Below, one piece after another: positions 1 to 9,245 of a DNA stretch of 64,000 bases. Source of the DNA: Jannaschia marina (lineage in GTDB: Bacteria; Pseudomonadota; Alphaproteobacteria; Rhodobacterales; Rhodobacteraceae); NCBI RefSeq assembly GCF_013404595.1, contig NZ_JABVAX010000004.1, positions 124,001-188,000 on the forward strand, given 5' to 3'. The position numbers were made by a program, and so were the translations under genes. Below the pieces are notes generated by a model. The model was given only the letters and a program-made list of their open reading frames with translations. It was not told where the DNA came from and ran no database searches. Numbering within the stretch: the first letter of the stretch is position 1; each line of letters begins with the position of its first letter.

Positions 1-1548
1 GACGATCTCGATGGTGCCGTCGCGGACGGCGTCGAGGGCGGGGCCGACGATCTTGTCGGTCTCGACGAACCACTGATCGGTCAGCATCGGCTCGATGACG
101 ACCTTCGAGCGGTCGCCATGGGGCTGCATGATCGGCTTCGGCTCGACGAGGGGGACGAGCTGGTCGTCCTCGGTGCGCATCTCGCCGCCCTCGGCGGCGT
201 CGAGCGGAGGCGTTCCGGTTGTGCCGTCATGCCCGGGCTCGACCCGGGCGTCTCCGGCGGCTTGGGATCCTCGGGTCGAGCCCGAGGATGACGGTGACGC
301 CGCGCCCGAGGGTGACGCCGAAGCGCCCAGCCGCGGGTCGGTCGCGGGAACCATGACGGCGAGGCCCTCGGCGGTGATCTCCTCGACCACCTTCGCCCGC
401 GCGTCGAACCGGTCGAGCCCGCGCAGGTGGTCGGGGACGAGGTTGATGGCGTCGACCTCGGCCGCCGACAGCATGCGCTCGCCCTGCGCCACCGCCATCG
501 CGATCGCAGCGGCCTCGGCATAGGGGGCCCCGTCGGCGCGCATCGCGGCCTTCGTGTCCATCAGGCGGTAGCAGGGGATGTTACCGCGCTTCGCCACCGC
601 GTAGTCGTTGAAGTCGTGCGCGCCGGTGATCTTGACCGCGCCCGAGCCGAAATCCTTGTCCGGGTATTCGTCGGTGATGATCGGGATCAGGCGGCGGCTT
701 TCCTTTGGGCCGACCGGGATCTCGCAGAGCTGCCCCACGATCGGCGCGTAGCGGGCGTCGGAGGGGTGCACGGCGACCGCCCCGTCGCCCAGCATCGTCT
801 CGGGGCGGGTCGTGGCGATGGAGATGTAGTCGCGCGTCTCCGTAAAGAGGATTTCCCCCTCCGCGTCGCGCTCGACGTACTCGTAGGTGGCCCCGCCGGC
901 GAGCGGATACTTGAAGTGCCACATGTGGCCCGGCGTCTCGATGTTCTCGACCTCGAGGTCCGAGATCGCCGTCTCGAAATGCGGATCCCAGTTGACGAGG
1001 CGCTTGCCGCGGTAGATCAGGCCCTTTTCGTACATCTCCACGAAGACCTTGATGACCGCGTCGTGGAAGTTGCCCTCTTCGCCCGCCGGGGCACCCGGGG
1101 CACCCGACATCGTGAAGGCGTTGCGCTCCCAGTCGCAGGAGGCCCCCAGGCGCTTGAGCTGATCGACGATGTTGTCGGCCGTGCGCTGCTTGTAGTCCCA
1201 GGCGTAGGCGAGGAAGTCGTCGCGGGTCATGTCCCGGCGTTGCCGCCCGTCCTTGGCGAGTTCCTTCTCGACCGCGAGTTGCAGCGCGATGCCGGCGTGA
1301 TCCTGGCCGGGCTGCCAGAGCGTCCGGAAGCCGCGCATCCGGTGCCAGCGTGTCAGGATGTCCTGCAGCGTGTTGTTGAAGGCATGGCCGACATGGAGCG
1401 ATCCGTTCACGTTCGGCGGCGGGATCATGACGGAAAACGTCTCCGGGCGCGACGCGTTCGCGCCCGCGCGGAAGTATCCGCCCTCGATCCATTCCCTGCT
1501 GATGCGCGCCTCGGCGGTCGCGGCGTCGAAGGTCTTGTCCATCGCCAT
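1..1548 (-). CDS. valS: Valyl-tRNA synthetase, N-terminal 516 residues (3' end outside window)
   Basis: This class I aminoacyl-tRNA synthetase charges tRNA-Val in the cytoplasm. The frame stays open to the window edge. It shows [14 protein letters not shown] with the HIGH-type signature HVGH at residues 52-55, the editing-domain region, and a stretch reading [19 protein letters not shown] just before the edge. The KMSKS loop should lie beyond position 1. The start at 1548 (MAMDK) has GGAGC upstream; 1542 is an alternative in the same frame. At roughly residues 400-447 the protein carries a Ser/Gly/Ala/Pro-rich insert. Part of it (residues about 419-441) is encoded by a palindromic repeat found twice more in the window, and the frame is not broken. 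Confidence 0.95.
   Translation of the reverse strand, partial: MAMDKTFDAATAEARISREWIEGGYFRAGANASRPETFSVMIPPPNVNGSLHVGHAFNNTLQDILTRWHRMRGFRTLWQPGQDHAGIALQLAVEKELAKDGRQRRDMTRDDFLAYAWDYKQRTADNIVDQLKRLGASCDWERNAFTMSGAPGAPAGEEGNFHDAVIKVFVEMYEKGLIYRGKRLVNWDPHFETAISDLEVENIETPGHMWHFKYPLAGGATYEYVERDAEGEILFTETRDYISIATTRPETMLGDGAVAVHPSDARYAPIVGQLCEIPVGPKESRRLIPIITDEYPDKDFGSGAVKITGAHDFNDYAVAKRGNIPCYRLMDTKAAMRADGAPYAEAAAIAMAVAQGERMLSAAEVDAINLVPDHLRGLDRFDARAKVVEEITAEGLAVMVPATDPRLGASASPSGAASPSSSGSTRGSQAAGDARVEPGHDGTTGTPPLDAAEGGEMRTEDDQLVPLVEPKPIMQPHGDRSKVVIEPMLTDQWFVETDKIVGPALDAVRDGTIEIV
226..292. repeat. Double-hairpin palindromic repeat, copy A, inside valS
   Basis: The element opens with GTCAT and closes with ATGAC. 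It contains two perfect hairpins: GCCCGGG/CCCGGGC (231-249, 5-nt loop) and ATCCTCGGG/CCCGAGGAT (267-289, 5-nt loop). Hairpin 2 has the same arms as the second hairpin at 58775-58797 and nearly the same as that at 51924-51945. Read on the minus strand it adds a sense, stop-free Ser/Gly/Arg-rich segment to ValS. The other two copies lie between convergent genes. Confidence 0.85.
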
Positions 1549-1624
1549 CGTCTTGCTCCGTCTGATGCGGCCCGCGATAGCGAATGGGGCGGCCGAGGGG
1601 AACCCCGCAGCGCCCCGTATGGCC

Positions 1625-2047
1625 TCAGCCCGGCGCGTGACCGATCGCCCGGCGGAGGGCGAGATGCAGGAGGAAGCCGACCGGGCCGAGCAGGCAGGTC
1701 AACAGCAGCGCCGGCAGGATCGCCCAATGCGGCACCCCGCGCCGCCGCCCGTCGCGCAGGATCCAGCCGCCCACGAAGAGGTCGAAGGCGAGGTAGTGGA
1801 TCCAGCCGGCGAGGACGGTGCCGGGCAGAGTAAAGAAGACCAGGGCGTTCGCGAGGCTGTCGAGCCCACCGGGCGCGCCGGGAAAGTAGACCGCCGCTGT
1901 GACGGCATAGGCAAGCGCGAGAAGCGCCGGGACGAAGATGCCGCCCACCGGAGCGAGGCGGGCCGGGGCCAGCGGGGCGAAGGCGAGGGCGAGCCAGCCC
2001 ACGAGCGCCAGCAGGAACGAGAGGGTGAAGATCAGGTCGGGGGTCAT
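1625..2047 (-). CDS. ABA4-like (DUF4281) integral membrane protein
   Basis: A 140-residue, strongly hydrophobic protein with about four membrane segments. The motif [17 protein letters not shown] (about residues 75-90) is the recognisable core of the ABA4/DUF4281 family. The plant member is linked to neoxanthin synthesis; bacterial members are mostly uncharacterised. I chose the start at 2047 (MTPDLIF) because a GGAG lies just upstream. A longer frame from 2140 would add 31 hydrophilic residues without a ribosome site. It lies between valS and a divergent molybdoenzyme gene and shows no obvious operon partner. Confidence 0.75.
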   Translation of the reverse strand: MTPDLIFTLSFLLALVGWLALAFAPLAPARLAPVGGIFVPALLALAYAVTAAVYFPGAPGGLDSLANALVFFTLPGTVLAGWIHYLAFDLFVGGWILRDGRRRGVPHWAILPALLLTCLLGPVGFLLHLALRRAIGHAPG

Positions 2048-2203
2048 TCGGGGCTCCGGTTGGTACGTGCGGGCGTTTGAGCAGCTCTTTGCAGGTCCTG
2101 CTTTGATCTGGAACAGGTCACGGTCGCCCGAGGGCCGCACTGGACAGAACGCCGCACGGGGCTAGGGTGCGGAGACGACCCCTGCCGCCCGGAGTTGCCC
2201 GCG

Positions 2204-4522
2204 ATGAATGACCTGACGCCCGCCCCGCAAGACGCCCTCGGCCTGAGCAGATCCGTCCGCCGGGCCGAGGATCCGCGCCTGTTGACCGGGGGTGGAGCCT
2301 ACGTCGACGACACGGCTCCGGCGGGGGCGCTCTTCGGCTATGTCCTGCGTTCGCCGGTGGCCCATGCCCGCGTGACGGTCGCGGCGGATGACGCGCGCGG
2401 GATGCCGGGCGTTCAGGCGGTGCTCACGGGCGCGGACCTCGAGGCCGCCGACATCGAGAACCACCTACCGACCGCCGTGGCCAAGAACCGCGACGGCTCG
2501 AAGGCGGCGGCCCCGCGCCGGCCGCTCCTGGCCGTCGAGCGGGTGCGCTTCGTCGGCGAGGCGGTGGCCTTCGTCGTGGCCGACAGCCTGGCCGAGGCGC
2601 GTGACGCGGCCGAGGCGATCGAGGTCGATTTCGACGAGCTGCCGGTGAAGCTCGACGTGGCCGTGGGCGGCGCGACGATCCACCCGGACGCCCCAGACAA
2701 CGTGGTCTACGACTATGGCAAGGGCGACGAGGCGGCGACCGAGGCCGCGCTGGCCGCGGCGCACCGGGTGGTCGAATTGACGGTGGACGACAACCGGATC
2801 ATCTGCGCCTCGCTCGAACCGCGCGGCGTCTGGGCCGAGATGGAGGGCGAACGGCTGCACGTCTGCTTCAACGGGCAGGGCGTCTGGGGGCCGATGGGCA
2901 CGCTCGCCACCACGCTGCGGATGGACAAGGCGGCGATCCGGGTGACGAACCCCGACGTGGGCGGCGGGTTCGGGATGAAGGCGATGAGCTACCCCGAGAT
3001 GGTGCTTGTGGCCCATGCGACGCGGATGCTCGGGCGGCCCGTGCGCTGGATGGCGGACCGCTCCGAGGCGATGCTTTCGGACAACGCGGGGCGCGACCTG
3101 ATCTGCACGGCGAAACTGGGGTTCGATGCCGAGAACCGTCTCGTCGCCTACCGGATGGACAACGTGGCGAACCTCGGGGCCTACAACTCGGGCTACGCGC
3201 AGCATATCCAGTCGGAGCTCTTTTCCAAGGTGATGCCCGGCGTCTACGACGTGCAGGCCTGCTACATGACCTCGACGGGCGTCTTCACCAACACCACGCA
3301 GGTCGACGCCTATCGCGGGGCCGGGCGGCCCGAGGCGATCTACGTCCTGGAGCGGGCGATGGACTATGCGGCGCGGGAGCTCGGGGTCGACCCCTTCGAT
3401 CTGCGACGCCGGAATTTCATCGCGCCCGACAGCTTCCCCTACGAGAGCGCGATGGGCGAGACCTACGACGTGGGCGATTTCCCCCGCGTCCTTGACCGTG
3501 CGATGGCCGAGGCCGACGTCGCGAGCTTCGCGGCCCGCCGGGCGGAGAGCGCGGCGGCGGGCAAGCTGCGCGGTCTGGGGCTCTGCTATTACATCGAGAG
3601 CATCCTGGGCGATCCGTCCGAGAGCGCGGAGATCGAGTTCACCGAAGACGGCCGTGTGACGCTCTATGTCGGCACGCAGTCGAACGGGCAGGGGCACGAG
3701 ACGGTCTATCGCCAGTTCCTCGCCACCGACCTCGGCATCGCGCCCGAGATGATCGACGTGGTGCAGGGCGACAGCGACCGGATCGCCAAGGGCGGGGGCA
3801 CCGGCGGCTCGCGCTCGGTCACGACGCAGGGCACCGCGAACAAGGCGGCGGCGGCGAAGGTGATCGAGAAGTTCGCGCCGTTCGTGGCCGGGCTTCTCGA
3901 GGTCGAGGCGGTCGACTTCGGCGAGGGGGCCTTCCGCGCGGAGGGCTCGAACCGGGTGATGACGGTGCTGGAAGCGGCTGAGGCCGCGCGCACGGCGGGC
4001 GAGACCGAGCTTCTGAAGACGCGCGAGACGACGACGTTGCCGGGGCGCAGCTATCCGAACGGCGCGCATATCTGCGAGGTGGAGATCGACCGGGAGACCG
4101 GACAGCTTGCGGTCGTGAAATACACCGTGGTCGACGATTTCGGGAACCTGATGAACCCGATGCTGGCGGAGGGCCAGGTCCATGGCGGCGTGGCGCAGGG
4201 CATCGGTCAGGCCGTCTCGGAACATGTGGTCTACGACGAGACGGGGCAGCTTCTGACGGCGTCCTTCATGGATTACGGGATGCCGCGCGCGGTACAAATG
4301 CCGATGATCGCCTTCCATTCCGAGCCCGTGCCCTCCACCGCCAACGTCCTCGGCATGAAGGGCTGCGGCGAGGCCGGGACGGTTGGGGCCATGGCCGCCG
4401 TGGGCAACGCGGCGCTCGACGCGCTCTGGGATCTGGGGCTGCGCCGGGTCGACATGCCCTTCACGCCGTCACGCGTCTGGGCGCTGCTGCAGCTGGCGGA
4501 AGGGGCGACCGACGCGGCGTGA
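2204..4522 (+). CDS. Molybdopterin-binding large subunit, xanthine dehydrogenase/CO dehydrogenase superfamily (form II CoxL-like)
   Basis: A 772-residue molybdenum hydroxylase large subunit. It has the N-terminal RRAEDPRLLTGGGAYVDD domain, the substrate-loop motif AYRGAGR and the C-terminal GCGEAGTVGA segment with the catalytic glutamate. True CO dehydrogenases (form I) carry AYRCSFR, so AYRGAGR marks form II, whose substrate is uncertain (aldehyde or other). The start at 2204 has GGAG nine bases upstream. Partner genes for the FAD subunit (CoxM) and the 2Fe-2S subunit (CoxS) are not next to it: upstream is the ABA4-like gene and downstream a DUF2235 protein overlaps its stop codon. The partners must be encoded elsewhere or the operon is incomplete. 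Confidence 0.9.
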   Translation: MNDLTPAPQDALGLSRSVRRAEDPRLLTGGGAYVDDTAPAGALFGYVLRSPVAHARVTVAADDARGMPGVQAVLTGADLEAADIENHLPTAVAKNRDGSKAAAPRRPLLAVERVRFVGEAVAFVVADSLAEARDAAEAIEVDFDELPVKLDVAVGGATIHPDAPDNVVYDYGKGDEAATEAALAAAHRVVELTVDDNRIICASLEPRGVWAEMEGERLHVCFNGQGVWGPMGTLATTLRMDKAAIRVTNPDVGGGFGMKAMSYPEMVLVAHATRMLGRPVRWMADRSEAMLSDNAGRDLICTAKLGFDAENRLVAYRMDNVANLGAYNSGYAQHIQSELFSKVMPGVYDVQACYMTSTGVFTNTTQVDAYRGAGRPEAIYVLERAMDYAARELGVDPFDLRRRNFIAPDSFPYESAMGETYDVGDFPRVLDRAMAEADVASFAARRAESAAAGKLRGLGLCYYIESILGDPSESAEIEFTEDGRVTLYVGTQSNGQGHETVYRQFLATDLGIAPEMIDVVQGDSDRIAKGGGTGGSRSVTTQGTANKAAAAKVIEKFAPFVAGLLEVEAVDFGEGAFRAEGSNRVMTVLEAAEAARTAGETELLKTRETTTLPGRSYPNGAHICEVEIDRETGQLAVVKYTVVDDFGNLMNPMLAEGQVHGGVAQGIGQAVSEHVVYDETGQLLTASFMDYGMPRAVQMPMIAFHSEPVPSTANVLGMKGCGEAGTVGAMAAVGNAALDALWDLGLRRVDMPFTPSRVWALLQLAEGATDAA

Positions 4523-5613
4523 TGGGCCTGCGCGATTTCATCGACCGCCTGCTCGGGCGGGATGGCGGCGGGATCACGCGGCCGACGGCCGAGACGACCG
4601 AGGGCACCTGCCACGTGGTCCTGCTCGACGGGACGATGTCGTCGCTTTCACCCGGCTACGAAACCTCGATCGGGCTGACCTACCGGATGCTCGCCGCGGA
4701 GGCGCGGCATTGTCTCTACTACGAGCCCGGGCTCGAATGGCGGGGCTGGCGGCACGCGCCCGAGATCATGGCGGGCGTCGGCATCAACCATCAGATCCGC
4801 CGCGCCTATCTCTTTCTGGCCGAACGCTGGCGGCCGGGCGACCGCATCTACCTGATGGGCTATTCGCGCGGGGCCTACGGCGTGCGCGCGCTCGCGGGCA
4901 TGATCGACCGCGTCGGCCTCCTGCGCCCCGAACACGCGAGCGAGGAGATGGTCCTGCGCGCCTACGGCCACTACCGCGACGCGCCGCTCCACCCCGAGGC
5001 CCGGCGGTTCGCGGCGCAGCATTGTCACCCGAAGGTGCGGATCGCGGCCGTGGGCGTGCTCGACACGGTGCAGGCGGTGGGCATCCGCTGGCCGGTGCTT
5101 TGGCGGCTCTTTCCGAAGGTCCATGCCTTCCGCTCGCACCGTCTGGGGCAATCCGTTGACCACGGATTTCACGCGATGGCGCTCGACGAGACGCGGATGG
5201 CCTATGCGCTCGACCGCTGGCGCACGCGCGGGCGGCGGACGGCCAGCGTCGAGCAGCTGTGGTTCCGCGGCACTCACGGCGACCTCGGCGGGCAGTTGAA
5301 CGGACGCCACGCATCGCGGCCGCTCGCGAATGTGCCGCTCGTCTGGATGCTCTCGCGGATGGAGGACGTCGGCCTCGCGCTGCCCGAGGACTGGCGAGAC
5401 CGCTTCCCCTGCGATGCCGATGCGCCCTCGGTCGGGAACTGGCGCGGTTTCGGCCCGGTCTTCCTCGCCCGGCGGCGGCGCGTGGTGGCCGAAGATCCGA
5501 GCGAATGGCTCCACCCGAGCGCGGCGGGCCATGCGGCGGCCGCGCACCTGCGAACCTGGGAGCCCGAAGAGACGAATGCGCCCAAAGCCGAGACGGCCGC
5601 CGGCGTGGCCTGA
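4522..5613 (+). CDS. DUF2235 domain protein (alpha/beta-hydrolase fold)
   Basis: A 363-residue protein. LLDGTMSSL near the N-terminus and MGYSRGAYGVRALAGMI at about residues 112-128 match DUF2235. The GxSxGA element there holds a putative nucleophile serine. The family includes type VI secretion phospholipase effectors, but many members, probably this one, are housekeeping proteins of unknown substrate. No secretion genes are near. The ATG shares TGATG with the stop of the preceding molybdoenzyme gene, so translation is likely coupled; a GTG at 4519 is also possible. Confidence 0.8.
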   Translation: MGLRDFIDRLLGRDGGGITRPTAETTEGTCHVVLLDGTMSSLSPGYETSIGLTYRMLAAEARHCLYYEPGLEWRGWRHAPEIMAGVGINHQIRRAYLFLAERWRPGDRIYLMGYSRGAYGVRALAGMIDRVGLLRPEHASEEMVLRAYGHYRDAPLHPEARRFAAQHCHPKVRIAAVGVLDTVQAVGIRWPVLWRLFPKVHAFRSHRLGQSVDHGFHAMALDETRMAYALDRWRTRGRRTASVEQLWFRGTHGDLGGQLNGRHASRPLANVPLVWMLSRMEDVGLALPEDWRDRFPCDADAPSVGNWRGFGPVFLARRRRVVAEDPSEWLHPSAAGHAAAAHLRTWEPEETNAPKAETAAGVA

Positions 5614-5663
5614 CCTCGGCCGGCCCTGGACTCGAACCGGAAAGTACCAAACAGACGCTTTCG

Positions 5664-5692
5664 TTGACTTTCGGCGGAAAACAGCCGATACG
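5664..5692 (+). promoter_or_regulatory. Possible sigma-70 promoter for the HAD phosphatase gene
   Basis: TTGACT at 5664-5669 and GATACG at 5687-5692 are separated by 17 bases in the 167-base gap ahead of the next gene. The -10 match is weak, so this is a candidate only. Confidence 0.3.
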
Positions 5693-5780
5693 CACGCCAT
5701 TCAACTTGAGATTGTTTTGGTTTTCCAGGCCCCGTTCCGGGCCCTTGTCTCTCGCATTCGAAGACGCAGGAGGACCGCGG

Positions 5781-6530
5781 ATGACGGGGTGTCATTGGTC
5801 TGGCCCAGTCACGACGAAAAAACCGGCGGTCGTCCCGGCATCCGACCGGTCGTATCTTGTTCTCTTCGATGCCGACGGAACGCTCGTCGACGGTGCCCCC
5901 GAGATCGTTAACACGATGACCGACGCTTTCGCGGCCGCGGGCGAGGCGCCGCCCGCGCCGGAGGCGATCCGCGATCTGATCGGCATGTCGCTGCCCGAGA
6001 TGATCGCGGCCCTCGCGCCGCATCTGCCGGCGGACCGAGTCGAGGTGATCCTGGCCGGTTACCGCCTGCGGTACTTCGATGCGATCGAACGTCTCGACGA
6101 GGTGCCGGCCTTCGCGGGGGCCGAACCGGCGATCGTCGACCTGCGGCGACGGGGCCTCACGCTCGGGATCGTGACGGGCAAGGCGCGGCGCGGGGTGATG
6201 TACATGCTGCGCGCGATGGAATGTCCGCCGGTCTTCTCGACGGTGCAGACCGCGGACGAGAACCCGTCAAAGCCCCATCCCGGTATGGTCTTCCGCGCCA
6301 TGGCCGAAACGGGCTTCGACGCCCGGCGCACGATCGTCGTGGGCGACTCGCGCCATGACATCCGCATGGCGCGTGCGGCGGGGGTGCGGGCGGTCGGCGT
6401 CTCCTGGGGGTACAATTCGCCCGGGGCGTTGCGGGCGGAGGGGGCACTCGACGTCGCGCGCGATTTCGACGATCTGACGGCGATCCTGCTCAGCCTCTGC
6501 CCGGCGGATACCGACCGAACCGTCATCTGA
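5781..6530 (+). CDS. HAD-superfamily hydrolase, phosphoglycolate phosphatase-like
   Basis: A 249-residue phosphatase of HAD subfamily IA. LFDADGTLVDG holds motif I (two catalytic aspartates) at about residues 29-39. IVTGKARRG is motif II, the lysine in ENPSKPHPGM is motif III and VVGDSRHDIRMARAAGV is motif IV with the metal-binding aspartate. The start at 5781 is fixed by CAGGAGGA six bases upstream; the same frame runs open further upstream through non-coding sequence. The closest familiar function is Gph-type phosphoglycolate or pyrophosphate hydrolysis, but the substrate cannot be read from the sequence. Confidence 0.85.
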   Translation: MTGCHWSGPVTTKKPAVVPASDRSYLVLFDADGTLVDGAPEIVNTMTDAFAAAGEAPPAPEAIRDLIGMSLPEMIAALAPHLPADRVEVILAGYRLRYFDAIERLDEVPAFAGAEPAIVDLRRRGLTLGIVTGKARRGVMYMLRAMECPPVFSTVQTADENPSKPHPGMVFRAMAETGFDARRTIVVGDSRHDIRMARAAGVRAVGVSWGYNSPGALRAEGALDVARDFDDLTAILLSLCPADTDRTVI

Positions 6531-6540
6531 GCGGAGGCGG

Positions 6541-7122
6541 TCAAAGCTCGCTGATCGGGTAGACGTGGTTGAGGTAGAGATAGAAGAACCCCAGCGACAG
6601 CGCGAGGATGATGACGCCGAGGACCGGAGACGTGACCTCGATACCCGACTTTCCGGCCTTGAGCGTGGTCGACTTGGCCGGGGAACCGTCGCGCTCGGCC
6701 CGGAACTGGATCCACGAGAAGTAGAGTCCGATCCCGACGATCAGGATCACGATCACGAAGAGCACCTGCGACGACACATGCTGCCACGCGAAGACCGCGT
6801 GGCGATGATCGAGGGCGCGGGTGCGGTGTTCGTAGGTCGCCCGGTGGAGGGTGTCGAGTGCGGCCATCGTCTCGCCGCTCGGCACGTACCCCTGCACCGC
6901 GTCGGCCCCGGGCAGGTCCTCCCACCGTCCGGTCAGCGCATCCATCAGGTCGGCGGCGTCCGGGTCGGACGCGCCGGGGTCGAAATCGCCAGCCGTCGGC
7001 AGGGCCTGGACGATGATGGGCACCTCCGGCGGCATCGTCTCGACCCCGGCGTGACCATCGGCCAGAGCGGGACCGGCGAGCGCCAGCAGGAGGGCGGCGG
7101 CGGGCAGCAGAGGGTTACTCAC
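6541..7122 (-). CDS. Putative envelope protein with signal peptide and two membrane segments
   Basis: A 193-residue protein I do not recognise. It has a clear signal peptide (SNPLLPAAALLLALAGPALADG), a polar region of about 100 residues, a membrane segment around VLFVIVILIVGIGLYFS and a second one at the C-terminus (VLGVIILALSLGFFYLYL). It starts at a GTG overlapping the last codons of the upstream LprI-like gene by 8 bases, so the two are probably co-transcribed and translationally coupled. Function unknown. Confidence 0.75.
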   Translation of the reverse strand: MSNPLLPAAALLLALAGPALADGHAGVETMPPEVPIIVQALPTAGDFDPGASDPDAADLMDALTGRWEDLPGADAVQGYVPSGETMAALDTLHRATYEHRTRALDHRHAVFAWQHVSSQVLFVIVILIVGIGLYFSWIQFRAERDGSPAKSTTLKAGKSGIEVTSPVLGVIILALSLGFFYLYLNHVYPISEL

Positions 7123-7798
7123 TGCTCAGAAACCGGATCGAGTCGACGTGCCGGAACATCCGGTCGGGCAGGGCGACCCCGGCCTGCGCGGCGCGGTAGT
7201 CGTCGTGGAACTCGGCCGGAAGGAGGCTGTCGACCGTCTCGAGGAGCGGCGCTTCGAGCGCCGCGACCCAGGCGCTGGCGGAGGCCGGGAACTCCGGCAG
7301 CGTGTCCGGCTCGACCTGCGCGTGCATAGTGACGGATCGCGACCCGTCGGGAAGGATCGTGCCAACACGGCCCGTCGTCAGGTCTTTCCATTGGATCCGC
7401 CCGTCGGGGTAGACGCGCTCGGACCGCCCGTCGCGAATGCGGTAGGTCACCGCGGGCCCGTCCCCGAGGGGCGGTGCGGCCCCCGGTGGCGCGAGATCGA
7501 GGATGCGGGCCTCGTAGCGCCGCGCGAGGCAGGCCGCATCGCCGCCACAGATGTTGCGCCAGCGCTGCCAGAGCAGCTGATGCGCCCACAACCGGTCGGG
7601 ATTGGCGCTTCCGGCGGCCGCACGACGGTAGAGCGCGGCCATCGTGACGTCGAGCTCGGAGAGGCGGGCGCTGTCGCAGATCGCGAATTCGGTCGAGGTC
7701 GCCGCGCGGGCGCAGTCGAAACTTGGACCTGCGGCGTCTGTGGGCAGGGGCAGGAGAGCGGCGGCCAGGGCAACGGCGGCCAAAAGGGGGCGCGACAT
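7115..7798 (-). CDS. Secreted protein with LprI/DUF1311-like N-terminal domain
   Basis: A 227-residue protein with a signal peptide (LLAAVALAAALLPLPTDAA). It is followed by a DUF1311/LprI-type module: FDCARAATSTEFAICDS ... LSELDVTMAALYRRA, with paired cysteines at CxxA...IC and a further pair in NICGGDAAC. Members of this family include periplasmic lysozyme inhibitors; most alphaproteobacterial ones are uncharacterised. The C-terminal half has no recognised domain. The start at 7798 (MSRPLL) places the signal peptide correctly. It is the first gene of a two-gene operon with the envelope protein ending at 6541. Confidence 0.75.
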   Translation of the reverse strand: MSRPLLAAVALAAALLPLPTDAAGPSFDCARAATSTEFAICDSARLSELDVTMAALYRRAAAGSANPDRLWAHQLLWQRWRNICGGDAACLARRYEARILDLAPPGAAPPLGDGPAVTYRIRDGRSERVYPDGRIQWKDLTTGRVGTILPDGSRSVTMHAQVEPDTLPEFPASASAWVAALEAPLLETVDSLLPAEFHDDYRAAQAGVALPDRMFRHVDSIRFLSSE

Positions 7799-7889
7799 GG
7801 GGCACCTCACATCCGGGTCGGCGCAGGTTGACCTTACGTTAACACAGGCCCGCAGCCCGGCGAAGACAGGTTTGCCTTACCTCGTGCCC

Positions 7890-9203
7890 TCAGCCGAGGG
7901 GCCGGATCCTGAGCTGCGTGATGCGGTTGGCCTCGCGCTCGGCCACCTCGAAGCGGAAGCCGTGGAAGGAGAACACCTGTCCCTTGGTCGGGATCGTCTG
8001 CGCCTCGTGGATGACGAGGCCCGCGACGGTATTCGCCTCCTCGTCCGGCAGGCTCCAGTCCGTCACGCGGTTGAGGTCGCGGATCGTCATGCCGCCCTCG
8101 ATGAGATAGGTGCCGTCGGCCTCGGCCTCGAGCACGGGTTCGTCGGGCTGATCGAACTCGTCGGTGATCTCGCCCACGATCTCCTCGAGGATGTCCTCGA
8201 GCGTCAGCAGGCCCTGCAGCGCGCCGTATTCGTCGACCACCAGGGCGAAGTGGGTGTGCCGCTTCAGGAACTGGCGCATCTGGTCGTCGAGCGTCGTCGT
8301 CTCGGGCACGAAATAGGGCTCCATCATCACCTCGGTGACGTCGAGTTGCGAGACGGCCCCGATGCCGCCCGCGTCGGTGCGCACGAGCTTGTCGATCGCG
8401 CGCAGCAGATCCTTCGAGTGCAGCACGCCGATGATGTTTTCCGGCTCGTCGCGGTAGACGGGCAGGCGGGTATGGCGCGACTGCAGGCACTGGTCGACGA
8501 TCTCGTTCGGGGCGGAGTCGACGTCGACCATCTCAATGCCGGAGCGATGGAGCATGATCTCCTCCACGAAGCGGTCGCCGAGGTCGAGCGCGCCCAGCAG
8601 GCGGTCGCGGTCTTCCTTCTCGACGCTGCCCTCCGTGTGGCCGAGGGCGATGGCCCCCGTGATCTCCTCGCGCGCGGACATGATGTTGCGCGTCGGGTCG
8701 GTGTCGACGCCCACGACCGAGAGCACCACGCGCACGAGCGCGCGGACCGCCGAGACGATGGGGCTGAAGACCCGAATGACGACCGCGATCACCGGGGCCA
8801 CGCGCGACGAGGCGGTCTCGGGGTTGGTGATCGCGTAGGTCTTCGGCAGCACCTCGGCGAAGACGAGGACGAGGGCCGTCATCACCAGCGTCGCGATCGC
8901 TACGCCGCCCTCGCCGAAGAGGGTGGTGAAGAGCGCGGTGGCGAGCGAGGCCGAGAGGATGTTAACGATGTTGTTGCCCAGAAGGACCGAGCCGATCAGG
9001 CGTTCGTTGTCCTCGGTCACCCGGAGCGCGCGTTCGGCTCCGGCGTTGCCCTTGTCGGCCTGGCTGCGCAGCTTGGCCCGGCTCGCCGCCGTCAGCGCCG
9101 TCTCGGACCCCGAGAAGAAGGCAGAGAGGAACAGCAGGAAGACGATGGCCGCCGCCGTGCCCCAGGTCGCGCCCCAGTTGATCGTGTCGATGGTGTTTTC
9201 CAT
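7890..9203 (-). CDS. HlyC/CorC (CNNM) family membrane protein
   Basis: A 437-residue protein in family order: a DUF21/CNNM membrane domain (about residues 10-190, with FFSGSETALTAASRAKL and FAEVLPKTYAITNPE), a CBS-domain pair (about 215-335, including VYRDEPENIIGVLHSKDLL and FALVVDEYGALQGLLTLEDILEE) and a C-terminal transporter-associated CorC_HlyC domain (about 350-433). Relatives are linked to Mg2+/Co2+ efflux or membrane homeostasis. The start at 9203 has no strong Shine-Dalgarno but is the only one that keeps the first membrane helix. Confidence 0.9.
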   Translation of the reverse strand: MENTIDTINWGATWGTAAAIVFLLFLSAFFSGSETALTAASRAKLRSQADKGNAGAERALRVTEDNERLIGSVLLGNNIVNILSASLATALFTTLFGEGGVAIATLVMTALVLVFAEVLPKTYAITNPETASSRVAPVIAVVIRVFSPIVSAVRALVRVVLSVVGVDTDPTRNIMSAREEITGAIALGHTEGSVEKEDRDRLLGALDLGDRFVEEIMLHRSGIEMVDVDSAPNEIVDQCLQSRHTRLPVYRDEPENIIGVLHSKDLLRAIDKLVRTDAGGIGAVSQLDVTEVMMEPYFVPETTTLDDQMRQFLKRHTHFALVVDEYGALQGLLTLEDILEEIVGEITDEFDQPDEPVLEAEADGTYLIEGGMTIRDLNRVTDWSLPDEEANTVAGLVIHEAQTIPTKGQVFSFHGFRFEVAEREANRITQLRIRPLG

Positions 9204-9245
9204 GGGCGGGTTATGGGGCCGGTCGGGGCCTCCGGCAAGGTGCCA

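Noticed and set aside
2465-4318. Long open frame on the minus strand (about 617 codons) across the CoxL-like gene
   Set aside because: It is an antisense shadow: His/Arg/Pro-rich, no recognisable motif, and the opposite strand encodes a clear molybdoenzyme. Several similar shadows (for example 427-1833 plus, 60330-62066 plus) were dropped for the same reason.
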